From NCBI GenBank assembly GCA_027577415.1, contig JANBQS010000116.1, positions 1-33,677 on the forward strand: a stretch of DNA of 33,677 nucleotides, in the 5' to 3' direction. Shown here piece after piece: positions 33,492 through 33,677 of this stretch. Position 1 is the first letter of the stretch; each line of letters opens with the position of its first letter. Both the position numbers and the translations under genes were made by a program. Under the pieces are notes generated by a model, which saw nothing but the letters and a program-made list of their open reading frames with translations, was not told where the DNA came from and made no database searches. Source of the stretch: Coemansia sp. RSA 922. Lineage: Eukaryota; Kickxellomycota; Kickxellomycetes; Kickxellales; Kickxellaceae.

Positions 33492-33677
33492 TTAGAAACC
33501 GTGAACCTTGACGTTCGGCTTCTTTGCGATCTTTTGCTCAATAAGGAAAGTCGACGCCATGGTACGCTGGTCACCTTGCAGCTGGATAATCTCTCCGTGC
33601 TCTTCGTCATTGACAACAGTTCCGTTACACGCATAGGTCTTCTTCATGAACTTGAGAATCTTCTTGTGATCAAACTC
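33492..33677 (-). CDS. SUI1: eIF1 (SUI1) translation initiation factor, C-terminal part
   Basis: Partial gene: the stop TAA is at 33492-33494, and the frame runs open off the right edge, so the start lies outside. The 61 residues visible include KKILKFMKKTYACNGTVV, HGEIIQLQGDQR and the terminal IAKKPNVKVHGF, the hallmark of the SUI1 fold (eIF1 ends in ...KVHGF). eIF1 binds the 40S ribosomal subunit near the P site and enforces accurate AUG selection during scanning. TMASTFLIEQK replaces the more usual RKNVSDFLI-type stretch. It lies on the minus strand about 50 bp from the LINE scrap. Confidence 0.92.
   Translation of the reverse strand, partial: EFDHKKILKFMKKTYACNGTVVNDEEHGEIIQLQGDQRTMASTFLIEQKIAKKPNVKVHGF

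Overview
The window looks like nuclear DNA of an early-diverging, intron-poor fungus. Gene content is purely eukaryotic: TIM21, Cdc42, CCT theta, RCE1, eIF1 and two 7-transmembrane receptors. Coding regions are almost all uninterrupted, with AT-rich spacers and pyrimidine-rich leaders; the one intron I can place is 74 nt. A Kickxellomycotina-like fungus would fit (intron-poor, plant-style GH35 beta-galactosidase, many secreted GPI-type proteins), but that assignment is inference. Several long open frames begin at TTG or GTG. I moved those starts to the first sensible ATG.

Layout. 1-2000: two Ser/Thr-rich secreted proteins. 2300-4800: TIM21 (minus) and a Cys/Met-metabolism PLP enzyme (plus). 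4950-12900: a rearranged accessory island. It holds four copies of a small secreted two-cysteine protein family (two minus, two plus, one frameshifted), a repeated non-coding upstream module, a pair of ~470-bp inverted repeats, SNF2-helicase-like gene fragments, and decayed non-LTR retrotransposon pieces. 13200-16540: Cdc42 and a membrane-anchored plant-type beta-galactosidase. 17000-20800: a small secreted protein, a 7TM-RGS receptor and a D-amino-acid oxidase. 20800-26800: gene-sparse DNA followed by four same-strand secreted, mostly GPI-type proteins. 26800-33677: RCE1 CAAX protease, CCT8, a cAMP-receptor/Git3-like GPCR with one intron, a class II aldolase/adducin protein, a retrotransposon scrap, and the C-terminal end of eIF1 (SUI1) running off the right edge.

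How genes may work together. Cdc42 ends in a CAAX box and RCE1 is the protease class that trims such boxes, so both belong to prenylated-GTPase maturation. The two receptors (7TM-RGS and Git3-like) belong to G-protein signalling. The many secreted Ser/Thr-rich proteins and the membrane-bound beta-galactosidase point to an elaborate cell surface. The most unusual content is the island at about 5-13 kb. There the small secreted genes look duplicated, inverted and partly recombined with each other, next to broken helicase and retroelement DNA.
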